Below are positions 27,313 through 36,124 of a stretch of DNA of 64,000 nt, piece after piece. Source of the DNA: Cognatishimia activa. GTDB taxonomy: Bacteria; Pseudomonadota; Alphaproteobacteria; Rhodobacterales; Rhodobacteraceae. Every line of letters starts with the position of its first letter. The stretch's first letter is position 1. The stretch lies in NCBI RefSeq assembly GCF_017798205.1, contig NZ_CP060010.1, positions 1,922,001 through 1,986,000 of the forward strand. The letters are read 5' to 3'. Under the pieces are notes generated by a model. It was not told the origin of the DNA, made no database searches, and saw only the letters and a program-made list of their open reading frames with translations. Made by a program: the position numbers and the translations under genes.

Positions 27313-27506
27313 GACGCGGGGCCACCTGTTTTCCTGGACGTCCCGGCGATTGCCGCGCGCGCCCGTCTTTAACCTTTGGATGCACCTATGCTTTGCCCGG
27401 CACAGGGACAAGGGTGCAATAGCTCAGGGTGGTTCAACAGAGGTCAGCGCCAAAGGTCAAGCGGATTCCCCCTGTGGCGGCTTGGCAGGCGGGGGAACGG
27501 GCGGAT

Positions 27507-29054
27507 TTACCCAGTTTTTCGGTCCAGAGAGGGGAGTGACGACAGTTTCTTCGCATGCGCGCGCATCCAGGGAATCGTGTCTTTCAGTGGCATTGGACGC
27601 GCAATTCCATAGCCCTGTACATGCCCACAGCCCAATTGCGCGAGCATCGTGTGTTCGCCAGCGGTTTCCACGCCTTCGGCCAAAGTCTCAATCCCCAACT
27701 GTTCTGCCATGGTCACAATCGCGGCGATAAGTTTCTGTTGGTCCTGATTGCGATCGACCTCTTTGACAAAAGAGCGGTCGATTTTGAGCCGATTGGCGGA
27801 AAACCTTTGGACAGAACTGATAGAGGCATGGCCCGTCCCAAAATCATCCAGATCAATCAGGCAGCCCATTTTTGACAAATCGCGCAGGTTTCGCGCGACC
27901 ACCCCATCGGGAGTTCCGGCGATCACGGATTCCAGAACTTCGATCCCGATCCGTCGCGCCGGGATCTCATGCCGCTCCAATTCCCACCCAATGCGTTCAG
28001 CAAGCATCGGATTGTGCAATTCATCGCCCGAAAAGTTGATGCCCACGCGTGCGACGTGATGCCCCTTCAAGTCCCAATCATGTAGGGCCGAAATGCTTTG
28101 GCGCAGCATTTCTTCAGACAATTGTTCCAACTGACCAAATTCGGCCAAAGTGTCCAGAAAGTCGCCGGGCGGCATGATGCCGTGTTGGGGGTGGTTCCAT
28201 CGCGCCAAGGCTTCAAATCCCGTGATTGCACCAGTTTCAGTTGAAACTTGCGGCTGAAACCAGGCGATGACTTCGTTATTTGCCAGAGCATCCCGCGCCT
28301 CTTCACAGATTTTTTTGCGCGATTGGTGCTTTAGCAGAAGCGCGGGAGAAAAGGCGCGAATAGAGGAATTGCTGGCGCGTAAGGCCGCAGACAGGGCGAT
28401 GGCAGCGCCCTCTTCAAGCGCGGACAGAGCATGGTCCTGCATCTGCCCGCTGATGCAAAACCCGACAGAGACTGTCACACGTGTGCTGTTTCCGTCGATC
28501 AAAACCGGACTTTCAAGCGCCGACTTGATGCGATTTGCCATATGAATGCAGATTTCCAGGTCCAGATGTTTGACAGGATGGAGCATGCACTTAAACGACC
28601 CCTCTGCGATGCGCGTGATCAGATCGCCATCTCGCAATACATGGGTCAGGCGGTCTGCAAGGCTGCGCTGGAGTTGGAAGCCGGCTGTGTCACCATGCCG
28701 ACTCAAGAAATCCGGGAGGCGGTCGACTTGGACAATGAAACAGGCAGTCTTTTGGTGGTGCAGTGACAGTTTTTCAGGCCAATCATCTGTCAAAGCCTCA
28801 AGTTGAGCCGGAGTCGGCAGGCCCGTCAGACCATCCCCATTGGCTGCAATCACGGAAACAGACTGAGCCTGGCGAAATGCCAAAAATGCAAAAGGCAGCA
28901 GCAGGCCCGACATGAAAAAGCCCAAGGTGCCACCCAATTGATAGGCGATCGCACTAAGGGGAACGATGCAAAACACCAAAAGGCGCGCGTCAATTTTAGC
29001 TACCAAGGATTGCACCGAGGAGATCAGATCGTTCAGTTTCAGAATTTGCCCCAT
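27507..29054 (-). CDS. EAL-domain c-di-GMP phosphodiesterase with degenerate GGDEF domain
   Basis: A 515-residue signalling protein. Two hydrophobic segments near the N-terminus (ARLLVFCIVPLSAIAYQLGGTLGFFMSGLLLPFAFLAF) place it in the membrane. The GGDEF-like domain (about 70-240) has AEGSF where GGDEF should be, so cyclase activity is not expected. The EAL domain keeps EALARWNHP, NFSGDEL, EVLES, DDFGTG, KIDRSFV, AEGVET and QGYGIARPM, so c-di-GMP hydrolysis is likely. The ATG at 29054 is preferred over the TTG at 29069. It may influence adhesion or motility; a link to the adhesin locus 15 kb away is only inference. Confidence 0.9.
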   Translation of the reverse strand: MGQILKLNDLISSVQSLVAKIDARLLVFCIVPLSAIAYQLGGTLGFFMSGLLLPFAFLAFRQAQSVSVIAANGDGLTGLPTPAQLEALTDDWPEKLSLHHQKTACFIVQVDRLPDFLSRHGDTAGFQLQRSLADRLTHVLRDGDLITRIAEGSFKCMLHPVKHLDLEICIHMANRIKSALESPVLIDGNSTRVTVSVGFCISGQMQDHALSALEEGAAIALSAALRASNSSIRAFSPALLLKHQSRKKICEEARDALANNEVIAWFQPQVSTETGAITGFEALARWNHPQHGIMPPGDFLDTLAEFGQLEQLSEEMLRQSISALHDWDLKGHHVARVGINFSGDELHNPMLAERIGWELERHEIPARRIGIEVLESVIAGTPDGVVARNLRDLSKMGCLIDLDDFGTGHASISSVQRFSANRLKIDRSFVKEVDRNQDQQKLIAAIVTMAEQLGIETLAEGVETAGEHTMLAQLGCGHVQGYGIARPMPLKDTIPWMRAHAKKLSSLPSLDRKTG

Positions 29055-29119
29055 GCGCAGACCATCCAAACCTAATCAGAGTTGGATGGTCAGATTATGT
29101 GCGGAGGGTGAGTCGAAGC

Positions 29120-30016
29120 TTAACGTAACTTGGGAGGGAGGTCGGAATCTGCTTCGAATTTTACAGACCCCAATTCGAGGCCCGCGAAATCAAAGAGTTT
29201 CGGGTCCAACAGATGCGACGGCCGCGCGTTCATCAGGGCTCGGAACATGACCTGGCGACGTCCCGGACTGTTCTTTTCCCATTGGTCCAGAATCTGCTTT
29301 ACCTGTTGGCGTTGCAGCCCGTCTTGCGACCCACAAAGATCGCAAGGGATAATCGGATAACCCATCGCCTTGGCGAATTTCTCGCAATCCTCTTCGGCCA
29401 CATGCGCAAGGGGGCGATAAACAAAGAGGTCGCCTTCTTCGTTAACGAGCTTTGGCGGCATTGTCGCCAAACGGCCTCCGTGAAAGAGGTTCATAAAGAA
29501 GGTCTCGAGAATGTCATCGCGGTGATGGCCCAAAACGACAGCCGAGCAGCCTTCTTCGCGCGCGATCCTGTAGAGGTTGCCGCGCCGAAGCCTTGAGCAG
29601 AGCGCACAATATGTGCGGCCCGCCGGCACCTTGTCTTTTACGATGGAATAGGTGTCCTGATATTCAATCCGGTGCTCAACGCCCATGCGTTCCAGAAATT
29701 CAGGAAGGACGGTGGCTGGAAAGCCCGGTTGTCCCTGATCAAGATTGCAAGCAAGGATATCGACAGGCAACAGTCCACGCCATTTGAGCTCGTGCAGTAC
29801 GGCCAAAAGCGTGTAGCTGTCTTTGCCACCTGACAAGCAAACCAGCCAGCGTGCGCCACGTTCTATCCATCCGTATTGTTCGATCGCTTCGCGCGTATAG
29901 CGCACGATCCGTTTGCGCAGCTTCTTGAAGCTCGCGGATGATGGCGCGCCGGCAAACAGTGGGTGAATATCGTCTTTATCTTCGTCAAGCATGTGCCGCA
30001 TATGCCAAAGTTTCAT
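29120..30016 (-). CDS. ttcA: tRNA 2-thiocytidine(32) synthetase TtcA
   Basis: A 298-residue ATP-pyrophosphatase that thiolates C32 of some tRNAs. The PP-loop SGGKDSY is at about residue 65. The paired-cysteine region is [14 protein letters not shown], which holds the Fe-S cluster, and [27 protein letters not shown] is diagnostic. Another in-frame ATG eight codons in (29992, MLDEDKDD) may be the true start, as neither has a clear ribosome site. The divergent glycosyltransferase gene starts 78 bp away. Confidence 0.92.
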   Translation of the reverse strand: MKLWHMRHMLDEDKDDIHPLFAGAPSSASFKKLRKRIVRYTREAIEQYGWIERGARWLVCLSGGKDSYTLLAVLHELKWRGLLPVDILACNLDQGQPGFPATVLPEFLERMGVEHRIEYQDTYSIVKDKVPAGRTYCALCSRLRRGNLYRIAREEGCSAVVLGHHRDDILETFFMNLFHGGRLATMPPKLVNEEGDLFVYRPLAHVAEEDCEKFAKAMGYPIIPCDLCGSQDGLQRQQVKQILDQWEKNSPGRRQVMFRALMNARPSHLLDPKLFDFAGLELGSVKFEADSDLPPKLR

Positions 30017-30094
30017 TGCTGAGAAAAGCAGGAAACACAGCGGTTGCTAAGAGTGCCAAGACGTACCCCTCGATCTGGGTGATTGGAGACTTAA

Positions 30095-30841
30095 ATGAAC
30101 CGCGAACTGCTAGGTCGTCTTTTGCTGTCGGTCTTTGACGCAATATACGTGATCAACCTCGTATCGCGCCCCGATCGCTTGCGGGACATCAAGGTCCAGC
30201 TGTCGCGGTTGGGTTTGAGTTTCGACGACCCGAAGGTGGTTTTGTTTCCTGCCTCGCGGCCAGTCACCTCCGGCGATTTCCCGACGCGCGGCGCGAAAGG
30301 ATGCTTCGAAAGCCATTTAGCAATATTGCGAGACCTTGAAACGAGAGGGCTAAACCGCGTTTTGATCCTCGAAGACGACGCGGACTTTTCAAGCAATATA
30401 GACGAAATACTTTTCCCGCTGCTGAGAGATCTTTCCCAGAGCGAATGGGACATATTCCTGGGGTATCCGCCGGATGGCTTTCGGCCTTCGAACTCAGGAC
30501 TTGCGCGGCTTCCTGCTGATGTGCCGTCTGTTAAGCTTCACTGCTATGGCGTCACAAAGGACGCCGCCCATTTAGCAGTTCCATTCCTGGAGAAAATTTA
30601 CATGCGACCTGGAGGCCATCCCCTCGGAGGCGCAATGCATGTGGATGGCGCCTACAATTGGTTTCGAAAAGCATATCCCGACGTAAGAACGCTTATATCC
30701 ATGACGCCAATTGCACATCAGAGGTCATCTAAAACCGACATACATCCGCTGAGTTGGTTTGACCGGTGGCCCATCCTGAAAGATGCGACAAAGTCTCTAA
30801 GACGGCTTCGTGTTGCTTTAAATTCGACCAAGCTCTTTTAG
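30095..30841 (+). CDS. Glycosyltransferase family 25 (LPS-type) protein
   Basis: A 248-residue GT25 enzyme. The N-terminal YVINLVSRPDRLRDI, the KGCFESHLAILRD segment and the metal-site LILEDDADF are characteristic of LgtB/LpsA-type transferases. These add galactose or glucose to lipooligosaccharide or other surface glycans. It is the only plus-strand gene in a long minus-strand stretch (21.2-33.7 kb), and no other glycan gene lies nearby. It looks like a single-gene insertion. Its 3' end overlaps the small minus-strand ORF by 24 bp. Confidence 0.85.
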   Translation: MNRELLGRLLLSVFDAIYVINLVSRPDRLRDIKVQLSRLGLSFDDPKVVLFPASRPVTSGDFPTRGAKGCFESHLAILRDLETRGLNRVLILEDDADFSSNIDEILFPLLRDLSQSEWDIFLGYPPDGFRPSNSGLARLPADVPSVKLHCYGVTKDAAHLAVPFLEKIYMRPGGHPLGGAMHVDGAYNWFRKAYPDVRTLISMTPIAHQRSSKTDIHPLSWFDRWPILKDATKSLRRLRVALNSTKLF

Positions 30842-31027
30842 CTGACGCTGCAGGCTGGTGGCTTCGGGCGCTCCAATATCCAACGCAAAGACATAGGCAT
30901 GCGTGAGATAGAATGCTTTAGCGTCTATCGCTGCGGCGCATTCCGCCGCCTCAGTATAGAGCGCGACCAGAGCGGGTTTGTCGTCCCGCTCGTGCGCTTT
31001 CAAAAGCCGCGCGTCTAAGGTGCTCAT
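30818..31027 (-). CDS. Small helical protein downstream of the Rieske oxygenase
   Basis: A 69-residue ORF whose ATG at 31027 overlaps the Rieske gene stop (ATGA), indicating coupled translation. The sequence is Ala- and Leu-rich and predicted all-helical (ARLLKAHERDDKPALVALYTEAAECAAAID). There is no signal peptide or membrane segment. I do not recognise the family. It may be an accessory protein of the oxygenase. A longer start at 31075 would lie inside the oxygenase gene and is rejected. Confidence 0.65.
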   Translation of the reverse strand: MSTLDARLLKAHERDDKPALVALYTEAAECAAAIDAKAFYLTHAYVFALDIGAPEATSLQRQLKELGRI

Positions 31028-32172
31028 TCCGCCGCGATTTTCTGGCGACGTTTGGCGATTTTCTCGGCGACCCATTGGTGGAACAGATGGGTCGGCCCGT
31101 CCATCGCAGGTGAGAACCGTCCGCCGTCAAAACCCGGCGCATGGCGGCCGCGCTGCATGCCTTCGACCACAAAGACGTCCTCTTCAAAGACCACTTTCCA
31201 CTGCGCCGCGTTTTTGGCGCGCAGGGCCTCATCGGTGTCCTCTTCGGAATAATAGAGGTGAATATGTTCCGCCGTCTGATCCATGGCCTTGGGTTCCAGA
31301 ATAATCGCGAACGCATGATCGCGCTGGGCGCCGAGCATCACATTGGGGAAGACTGTGATATATTCCGCGCCTTCGTTCCATTTGTCTGAAAGCCCAGGAA
31401 AATCCGGGAAGACCTCACCGTTCTCGCCTTCGATCTGACGATAGACCAAGGTGCCTTGGCCGGAGTATTTGCCGGGCTCTTCGATATTATAGTGATCCTC
31501 AAGGCGGGAATAGCTGTTTAGGCCGGGGTGCACCCAAGGCAGGTGATAGCTCTCGCAATAGTTCTCGACTGCGAGTTTCCAGTTGGTTGCGACGTCCAGA
31601 CGAAAATAGCTGCCCTCACCGCCATGAATATGCGGGCTGTCAAATTCGGACCAGCGGGCCATGAGGTCGGCGTTCACCTCTTCAAAGGGTGCAGCAGTTC
31701 CGGAAAGGTTCACGAAGACGACATCACGCCAGATGTAGCTGGGCACTTCGATCAGACCTAAAGTGCTGCGGTCCATATCGTCATGGGTGTTCATGCCGGG
31801 GCCGCCCACATGCGGCGTGGCGACCAGTCGGCCATCCGTGCCGTAGCACCAGCTGTGATAGGGGCAGCGGATCGCGCCTTCGATCTTGCGAGGCTCGCTG
31901 ACAAGGATCATGCCGCGATGGCGGCAGATGTTGTGAAACACACGCACTGTGCCTTTCTTGTCGCGCAACAGCAACAGCGGCGCGCCGAGGAATTCGATGG
32001 GTTTGGCGTCTCCGGGCTCTGGCACATCGGCGGCAACCGCAAGGCCTGACCATTGCTCATAAAGCAAAGCATCTCGCTCCTCGGCAAAAACCCTGGGATC
32101 GGTGTAATGGGCATTTGGCAAACCGTTCGCCTTGGCAATCGGGCGGGCTACGCCTGAGATGTCTGTGACCAT
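31024..32172 (-). CDS. Rieske non-haem iron oxygenase, alpha subunit
   Basis: A 382-residue oxygenase. The Rieske 2Fe-2S motif is CRHRGMIL..CPYHSWCY at about residues 83-107. The mononuclear iron site is ENYCESYHLPWVHPGL, with the bridging Asp/Glu and two His. This layout matches ring-hydroxylating and N-demethylating oxygenases such as GbcA/stachydrine-demethylase relatives. No reductase gene is adjacent, so electrons must come from elsewhere. A GGAGGACG ribosome site precedes the ATG. It is likely co-translated with the 69-residue ORF. Confidence 0.88.
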   Translation of the reverse strand: MVTDISGVARPIAKANGLPNAHYTDPRVFAEERDALLYEQWSGLAVAADVPEPGDAKPIEFLGAPLLLLRDKKGTVRVFHNICRHRGMILVSEPRKIEGAIRCPYHSWCYGTDGRLVATPHVGGPGMNTHDDMDRSTLGLIEVPSYIWRDVVFVNLSGTAAPFEEVNADLMARWSEFDSPHIHGGEGSYFRLDVATNWKLAVENYCESYHLPWVHPGLNSYSRLEDHYNIEEPGKYSGQGTLVYRQIEGENGEVFPDFPGLSDKWNEGAEYITVFPNVMLGAQRDHAFAIILEPKAMDQTAEHIHLYYSEEDTDEALRAKNAAQWKVVFEEDVFVVEGMQRGRHAPGFDGGRFSPAMDGPTHLFHQWVAEKIAKRRQKIAAE

Positions 32173-32305
32173 AGCTGCGTCCTCCGTCGCTGGTGGGATA
32201 ATGCTACGCCCGAAATCGCCCGACGCAAAATATCATGGCGACAGGAGTTTTCTCACAGCGACATCAAACGCCTGTTTCTGGCCCCTGTGTGAGGCCTGAA
32301 ACGGA

Positions 32306-32536
32306 TCAGAACGGTTTGTCCCACCAATGCTGAGTCGTCGGAAACTTTGGCGGCAGGCCAACGTCCTGACGCAGATGATCTGACAGCACTTGCGTCGCGT
32401 CGGGCCTGCGAGGCGCGGGTTTCAGCGCTTCTTTGATCAGAACGATAACAATCCGCCTCAGGCCGAATTGCTGGATCAAATGCGCCAGCATCAGTTGCAG
32501 GTCCTGCAGCGGGGACGGGTTTTCAGTACGAGTCAT
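32306..32536 (-). CDS. Small DUF1127-like protein
   Basis: A 76-residue protein with a hydrophobic, basic central helix (QFGLRRIVIVLIKEALKP) and the C-terminal LSDHLRQDVGLPP, which resembles the closing helix of DUF1127 (YjiS-like) small proteins. In relatives such proteins bind RNA or respond to stress. Here this is only a family hint. It follows the 23-codon ORF by 118 bp on the same strand. Confidence 0.55.
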   Translation of the reverse strand: MTRTENPSPLQDLQLMLAHLIQQFGLRRIVIVLIKEALKPAPRRPDATQVLSDHLRQDVGLPPKFPTTQHWWDKPF

Positions 32537-32654
32537 GGGTTTTGTCGCCTCGTGCGGCGATCCTCTATCAATGGTGAAAATGGGAGTCCGGGTGTGGACG
32601 AAAGATCAGATTTTGGTCTGAGAATGGTTCAAACGAGAGAAGGGGAAAGGCGGA

Positions 32655-32726
32655 TTAAACCGCGTTGCGCCATGTCCCGCCGGTAAAGCCGATTAGACGG
32701 TGGCGATAACGTGCTGCGATAGACAT
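32655..32726 (-). CDS. Very small ORF (23 codons) with strong ribosome binding site
   Basis: The reading frame encodes a 23-residue basic peptide, MSIAARYRHRLIGFTGGTWR plus three residues. GAGGAGG lies 6 nt before the ATG, among the best Shine-Dalgarno sequences in the window. A TATAAC -10-like element lies about 37 bp upstream of the ATG (complement of 32763-32768). It could be a real small protein or a leader peptide for the DUF1127-like gene downstream. Confidence 0.5.
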   Translation of the reverse strand: MSIAARYRHRLIGFTGGTWRNAV

Positions 32727-32817
32727 GGTACGCCTCCTCTGGCTTAGCGTTGAACTGACGCTGTTATAGGCGGCGCTGGGTTTTTTGATAGTGGGGATTT
32801 CCTGTACCCCCGAGACC

Positions 32818-33084
32818 TCAGTCTTTCGTCGCGGAATTGCAACAGCCCTTTGAGTGGGTGTCGGTGCCCGGCACAGGATCATAACCACTGCTGCCCCAAG
32901 GGTGGCAGCGCCCGATACGGCGCAGGGTCAAGAGGCTGCCTTTGATGCCCCCGTGTTTTTCCAAAGCCTCAAGCGCATAGGCGGAACAGGTCGGCTGATA
33001 GCGGCAATTATGCCCGACCCATGGGCTAAAGATCAGCCTATAGGCGCGCACGGGCAGGGCGGCGATATGGGCGAGCGGGCTCAT
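32818..33084 (-). CDS. yidD: Membrane protein insertion efficiency factor YidD
   Basis: An 88-residue YidD starting [21 protein letters not shown]. The conserved [19 protein letters not shown] and [10 protein letters not shown] segments are present. It aids YidC-dependent insertion at the inner membrane. Its start overlaps the rnpA stop by ATGA. The C-terminus adds a Cys/Ser-rich tail (GCCNSATKD) beyond the usual end. Confidence 0.94.
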   Translation of the reverse strand: MSPLAHIAALPVRAYRLIFSPWVGHNCRYQPTCSAYALEALEKHGGIKGSLLTLRRIGRCHPWGSSGYDPVPGTDTHSKGCCNSATKD

Positions 33085-33503
33085 GTGCGACTCTCATGCA
33101 GCTTTTTCAAAGCATAGATAAGGTCGCGTTTGAGCTCTTCAAAGGGGCGGGCGGCGGTGACCTCGGCGCGGCCGATCAGGACATAGTCCCATCCCGCGTG
33201 ACCTTTTTGGGGCAAGATCGCCCGCGCGGCCTCACGCATACGCCGTTTTGCGCGATTACGCGCGACTGCGTTGCCGACTTTCTTGGAGCAGGTAAAGCCC
33301 ACGCGCACAGCCTGCGGATCATGCGGCTCGCCGTCGCGGCGTTTGCGCGCCTGAACCATCATGGATTTCGTGCCCTGCCGACGAGCGCGCGACGCCGCCA
33401 CAAAATCCTTGCGGGTTTTAATGACGTTCAGACATGACGAAGCCGCCGGAGGGGTCTCCCCCGTTGTGGCTGAGCCATCTTTGGGGGCCTCCGGCGGCGT
33501 CAT
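33081..33503 (-). CDS. rnpA: Ribonuclease P protein component
   Basis: A 140-residue protein subunit of RNase P, which matures tRNA 5' ends. The RNR motif region is [19 protein letters not shown]. The N-terminal strand is [23 protein letters not shown]. About 30 disordered residues ([19 protein letters not shown]) precede the core, a feature of this bacterial group. It sits 23 bp after rpmH and is coupled to yidD. Confidence 0.94.
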   Translation of the reverse strand: MTPPEAPKDGSATTGETPPAASSCLNVIKTRKDFVAASRARRQGTKSMMVQARKRRDGEPHDPQAVRVGFTCSKKVGNAVARNRAKRRMREAARAILPQKGHAGWDYVLIGRAEVTAARPFEELKRDLIYALKKLHESRT

Positions 33504-33526
33504 ATTCTTTACCTAAAGGCTGAGGC

Positions 33527-33661
33527 TTACGCGCTCAGCGCCTTGCGGCCACGTGCACGACGTGCGTTCAGGATCTTGCGACCAGCTTTCGTAGCCATAC
33601 GCGCACGGAAGCCGTGGCGGCGCTTGCGAACCAGGTTGCTAGGTTGGTAGGTGCGTTTCAT
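33527..33661 (-). CDS. rpmH: 50S ribosomal protein L34
   Basis: A 44-residue L34, [20 protein letters not shown] and ending in GRKALSA. The sequence is a textbook rpmH, in the standard order rpmH-rnpA-yidD. A good sigma-70 promoter lies about 70 bp upstream. It was located directly in the sequence because of its small size. Confidence 0.97.
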   Translation of the reverse strand: MKRTYQPSNLVRKRRHGFRARMATKAGRKILNARRARGRKALSA

Positions 33662-33732
33662 CGCTCCGTCTCCGTACTTATTAAGGGGCCTGCGCCGACT
33701 CACATCGGGCTGACGTTCTATTCGAAGCCCTG

Positions 33733-33761
33733 CCTATAGGGGTGGCTTGGGGGGAAGTCAA
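33733..33761 (-). promoter_or_regulatory. Sigma-70 promoter of rpmH-rnpA-yidD
   Basis: On the minus strand TTGACT (complement of 33756-33761) and TATAGG (complement of 33733-33738) are separated by exactly 17 bp. This is the best consensus promoter seen in the window. It gives a leader of roughly 65 nt before the rpmH ATG. Confidence 0.75.
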
Positions 33762-33943
33762 ACGCCGATCCCCGGTTTTGCAACAAAAATGCTGCGGTCG
33801 GGGGTGGGAATGTTTCAATTCCATTACAATATGGCCGCTTTCATCACAGAAGACGTGATCAAGTTCAAGCGCCTGTGAACACCCTTTCGATCTTGCGCAC
33901 TAAAGGACATCTTGGGGTCACCCGAAGCCAAGAGATAGGTAAG

Positions 33944-34672
33944 ATGTCAGATATGAGTGAAGCCCCAAAGTCCGGATTGGCCAAGCGCCTGCCGTTGATC
34001 GCAATTCTTGTGGTGGCCGCAATCGGAGCCTTTACCCTGCGCGACTATCTCACCTTTGAAACCCTGCGCGACAACCGCGAGGCCCTGCTGGCCTTCCGCG
34101 ATGCGAACTACTTCGCAACTGTGGCTGTCTTTATGTTGGCCTATGTAGTGATCGTGGCCTTCAGCCTGCCCGGCGCGACCATCGCAACGCTCACGGGTGG
34201 CTTTCTCTTCGCGACCTTCCCGGGCGCATTGTTCAACGTCACCGCAGCCACTATCGGCGCGATCCTGATCTTTATGGCCGCACGTTGGGGTCTTGGCGAA
34301 CGGCTCGCGGCCAAGATGGAAGGCTCTGAGGGCGCGGTGAAGAAAATCAAAGACGGCATTGATGAAAACCAATGGTCAATGCTGTTCCTGATCCGCCTTG
34401 TGCCAGCAGTGCCGTTCTTTGTGGCGAACCTTGTCCCCGCGCTCGTGGGCGTGCCGCTCAACCGCTTTGCCATCTCGACCTTCCTCGGCATCATCCCGGG
34501 CGGCGTGGTCTATACCTCTGTCGGCGCTGGCCTTGGCGAAGTCTTCGCTCGCGGCGAAACCCCGAACCTTGGCATTATCTTTGAACCTCAAATCCTGCTG
34601 CCGATCCTTGGCCTCTGTGCCCTCGCAGCGCTTCCTATCGTCATCAAAGCCCTGCGCAGCCAAAAGGACTGA
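33944..34672 (+). CDS. TVP38/TMEM64 (DedA-like, SNARE-associated) membrane protein
   Basis: A 242-residue membrane protein with an N-terminal segment (LPLIAILVVAAIGAFTL). It has the family motif FSLPGATIATLTGGFLFATFPGALFNVTAATIGA and the re-entrant region FLIRLVPAVPFFVANLVPALVGVP. DedA/TVP38 proteins act in lipid flipping or membrane homeostasis. The start at 33944 follows AGGTAAG. An upstream GTG frame (33875) is not supported. It is followed after 5 bp by the flavoprotein gene, a pairing seen in other proteobacteria. Confidence 0.87.
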   Translation: MSDMSEAPKSGLAKRLPLIAILVVAAIGAFTLRDYLTFETLRDNREALLAFRDANYFATVAVFMLAYVVIVAFSLPGATIATLTGGFLFATFPGALFNVTAATIGAILIFMAARWGLGERLAAKMEGSEGAVKKIKDGIDENQWSMLFLIRLVPAVPFFVANLVPALVGVPLNRFAISTFLGIIPGGVVYTSVGAGLGEVFARGETPNLGIIFEPQILLPILGLCALAALPIVIKALRSQKD

Positions 34673-34677
34673 TCCCG

Positions 34678-36096
34678 ATGAAACACATTAAAACTGATCT
34701 TCTCGTCATTGGAGCGGGTTCTGGCGGGCTGTCCGTCGCAGCAGGCGCAGTCCAGATGGGCGCAGATGTAACCCTGCTTGAGGGCCACAAAATGGGCGGA
34801 GACTGTCTGAACTTTGGCTGTGTGCCCTCAAAGGCACTGATCGCCAGCGGCAAAGCGGCCTGGGGTCAGGCGCATGCCTCAAAGTACGGTGTGGCGGATG
34901 TGGTGCCTCAGGTGGACTACGCCGCTGCGAAGGATCACGTCGCCGATGTCATCGCGGAAATCGAGCCCAACGACTCGGTGGAGCGTTTTGAAAGCCTCGG
35001 TGTGCGGGTCATTCAGGAATATGGCGAATTCGTCTCGGACCGTGAGGTTAAAGCCGGCGACACGCTGATTAAGGCCCGCCGTGTTGTGATTTCGACCGGC
35101 TCCTCGCCTTTCGTTCCGCCGATCCCCGGTTTGGACACTGTGCCCTATCAAACCAATGAAACGCTGTTTGAACTGCGCGAGCAGCCAAAGCACCTCTTGG
35201 TGATCGGCGGCGGCCCCATCGGCATGGAAATGGCGCAGGCGCATCGTCGTCTTGGATCCGAGGTCACAGTCATCGAAGGTATGAAGGCGCTGGGCAAGGA
35301 TGATCCGGAACTGGCCGCGATCGTTCTGGAAAACCTGCGCGCAGAAGGTGTTCAGATCGAAGAGGGCGCTTTGGTCTCTGAAGTGCGCGGCAAAGAGGGC
35401 GCGATTGAGGTCGAAGTCCAAGACGGCCGCGTCTTTAAAGGCACCCACCTATTGATGGCGGCAGGTCGCAAACCCAATATCGACAAGCTGAATCTTGAGG
35501 CCGCAGGCATTGAGACCACCCGCACCGGCATCAAGGTTGACGCCGGCATGCGCACCAGCAACCGTCGCGTCTACGCCATTGGTGATGTCGCGGGCGGCCT
35601 GCAATTCACCCATGTGGCCGGATACCATGCGGGCCTCATCATCCGCTCCGCGCTCTTTGGCCTGCCTGCCAAAGAACGCACCGACCATATCCCTTGGGCC
35701 ACCTACACCGAGCCAGAAATGGCCCAAGTCGGGATGACGGAAGCGCAAGCGAGAGACGCGCACGGCGACGCGCTCGAAGTCGCGCGCTTCCACTACACCC
35801 ACAACGACCGCGCCATTGCGGAACGCAAAACCAAAGGCCTGATCAAAGTCATGGTCGTCAAAGGCCGCCCTATCGGAGCCTCCATTGCAGGCTATCAGGC
35901 GGGTGAACTCATCAACCTCTGGGCGCTCGTGATCGCCAACAAACTGAAAATGTCCGCCGTCGCCAATATGGTCGCACCCTATCCCACGGTCGGAGAGTTG
36001 AATAAACGTGCCGCAGGTGCTTATTTCTCTCCAAGACTATTTGAAAACCCTAAGGTGAAATCAGTGGTGCGCTTCGTGCAGCGCTGGCTGCCTTAA
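34678..36096 (+). CDS. Mercuric-reductase-like FAD pyridine nucleotide-disulfide oxidoreductase
   Basis: A 472-residue flavoenzyme. The FAD site is DLLVIGAGSGGLSVA. The redox disulfide is in GGDCLNFGCVPSKALI. The NAD(P) site is LLVIGGGPIGMEMAQ, and YAIGDVAGG and the C-terminal dimerisation domain follow. It lacks the HMA domain and the C-terminal CC pair of true MerA, so mercury reduction is unlikely. It is closer to the dihydrolipoamide-dehydrogenase-like group that accompanies TVP38 proteins. No lipoyl enzyme gene lies nearby. Confidence 0.87.
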   Translation: MKHIKTDLLVIGAGSGGLSVAAGAVQMGADVTLLEGHKMGGDCLNFGCVPSKALIASGKAAWGQAHASKYGVADVVPQVDYAAAKDHVADVIAEIEPNDSVERFESLGVRVIQEYGEFVSDREVKAGDTLIKARRVVISTGSSPFVPPIPGLDTVPYQTNETLFELREQPKHLLVIGGGPIGMEMAQAHRRLGSEVTVIEGMKALGKDDPELAAIVLENLRAEGVQIEEGALVSEVRGKEGAIEVEVQDGRVFKGTHLLMAAGRKPNIDKLNLEAAGIETTRTGIKVDAGMRTSNRRVYAIGDVAGGLQFTHVAGYHAGLIIRSALFGLPAKERTDHIPWATYTEPEMAQVGMTEAQARDAHGDALEVARFHYTHNDRAIAERKTKGLIKVMVVKGRPIGASIAGYQAGELINLWALVIANKLKMSAVANMVAPYPTVGELNKRAAGAYFSPRLFENPKVKSVVRFVQRWLP

Positions 36097-36124
36097 GGCC
36101 CACGGCAAGGACCCGGCGGCGCAT

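Noticed and set aside
34678-36096. MerA mercuric reductase
   Set aside because: It lacks the HMA domain and C-terminal Cys pair, and there are no mer genes nearby.
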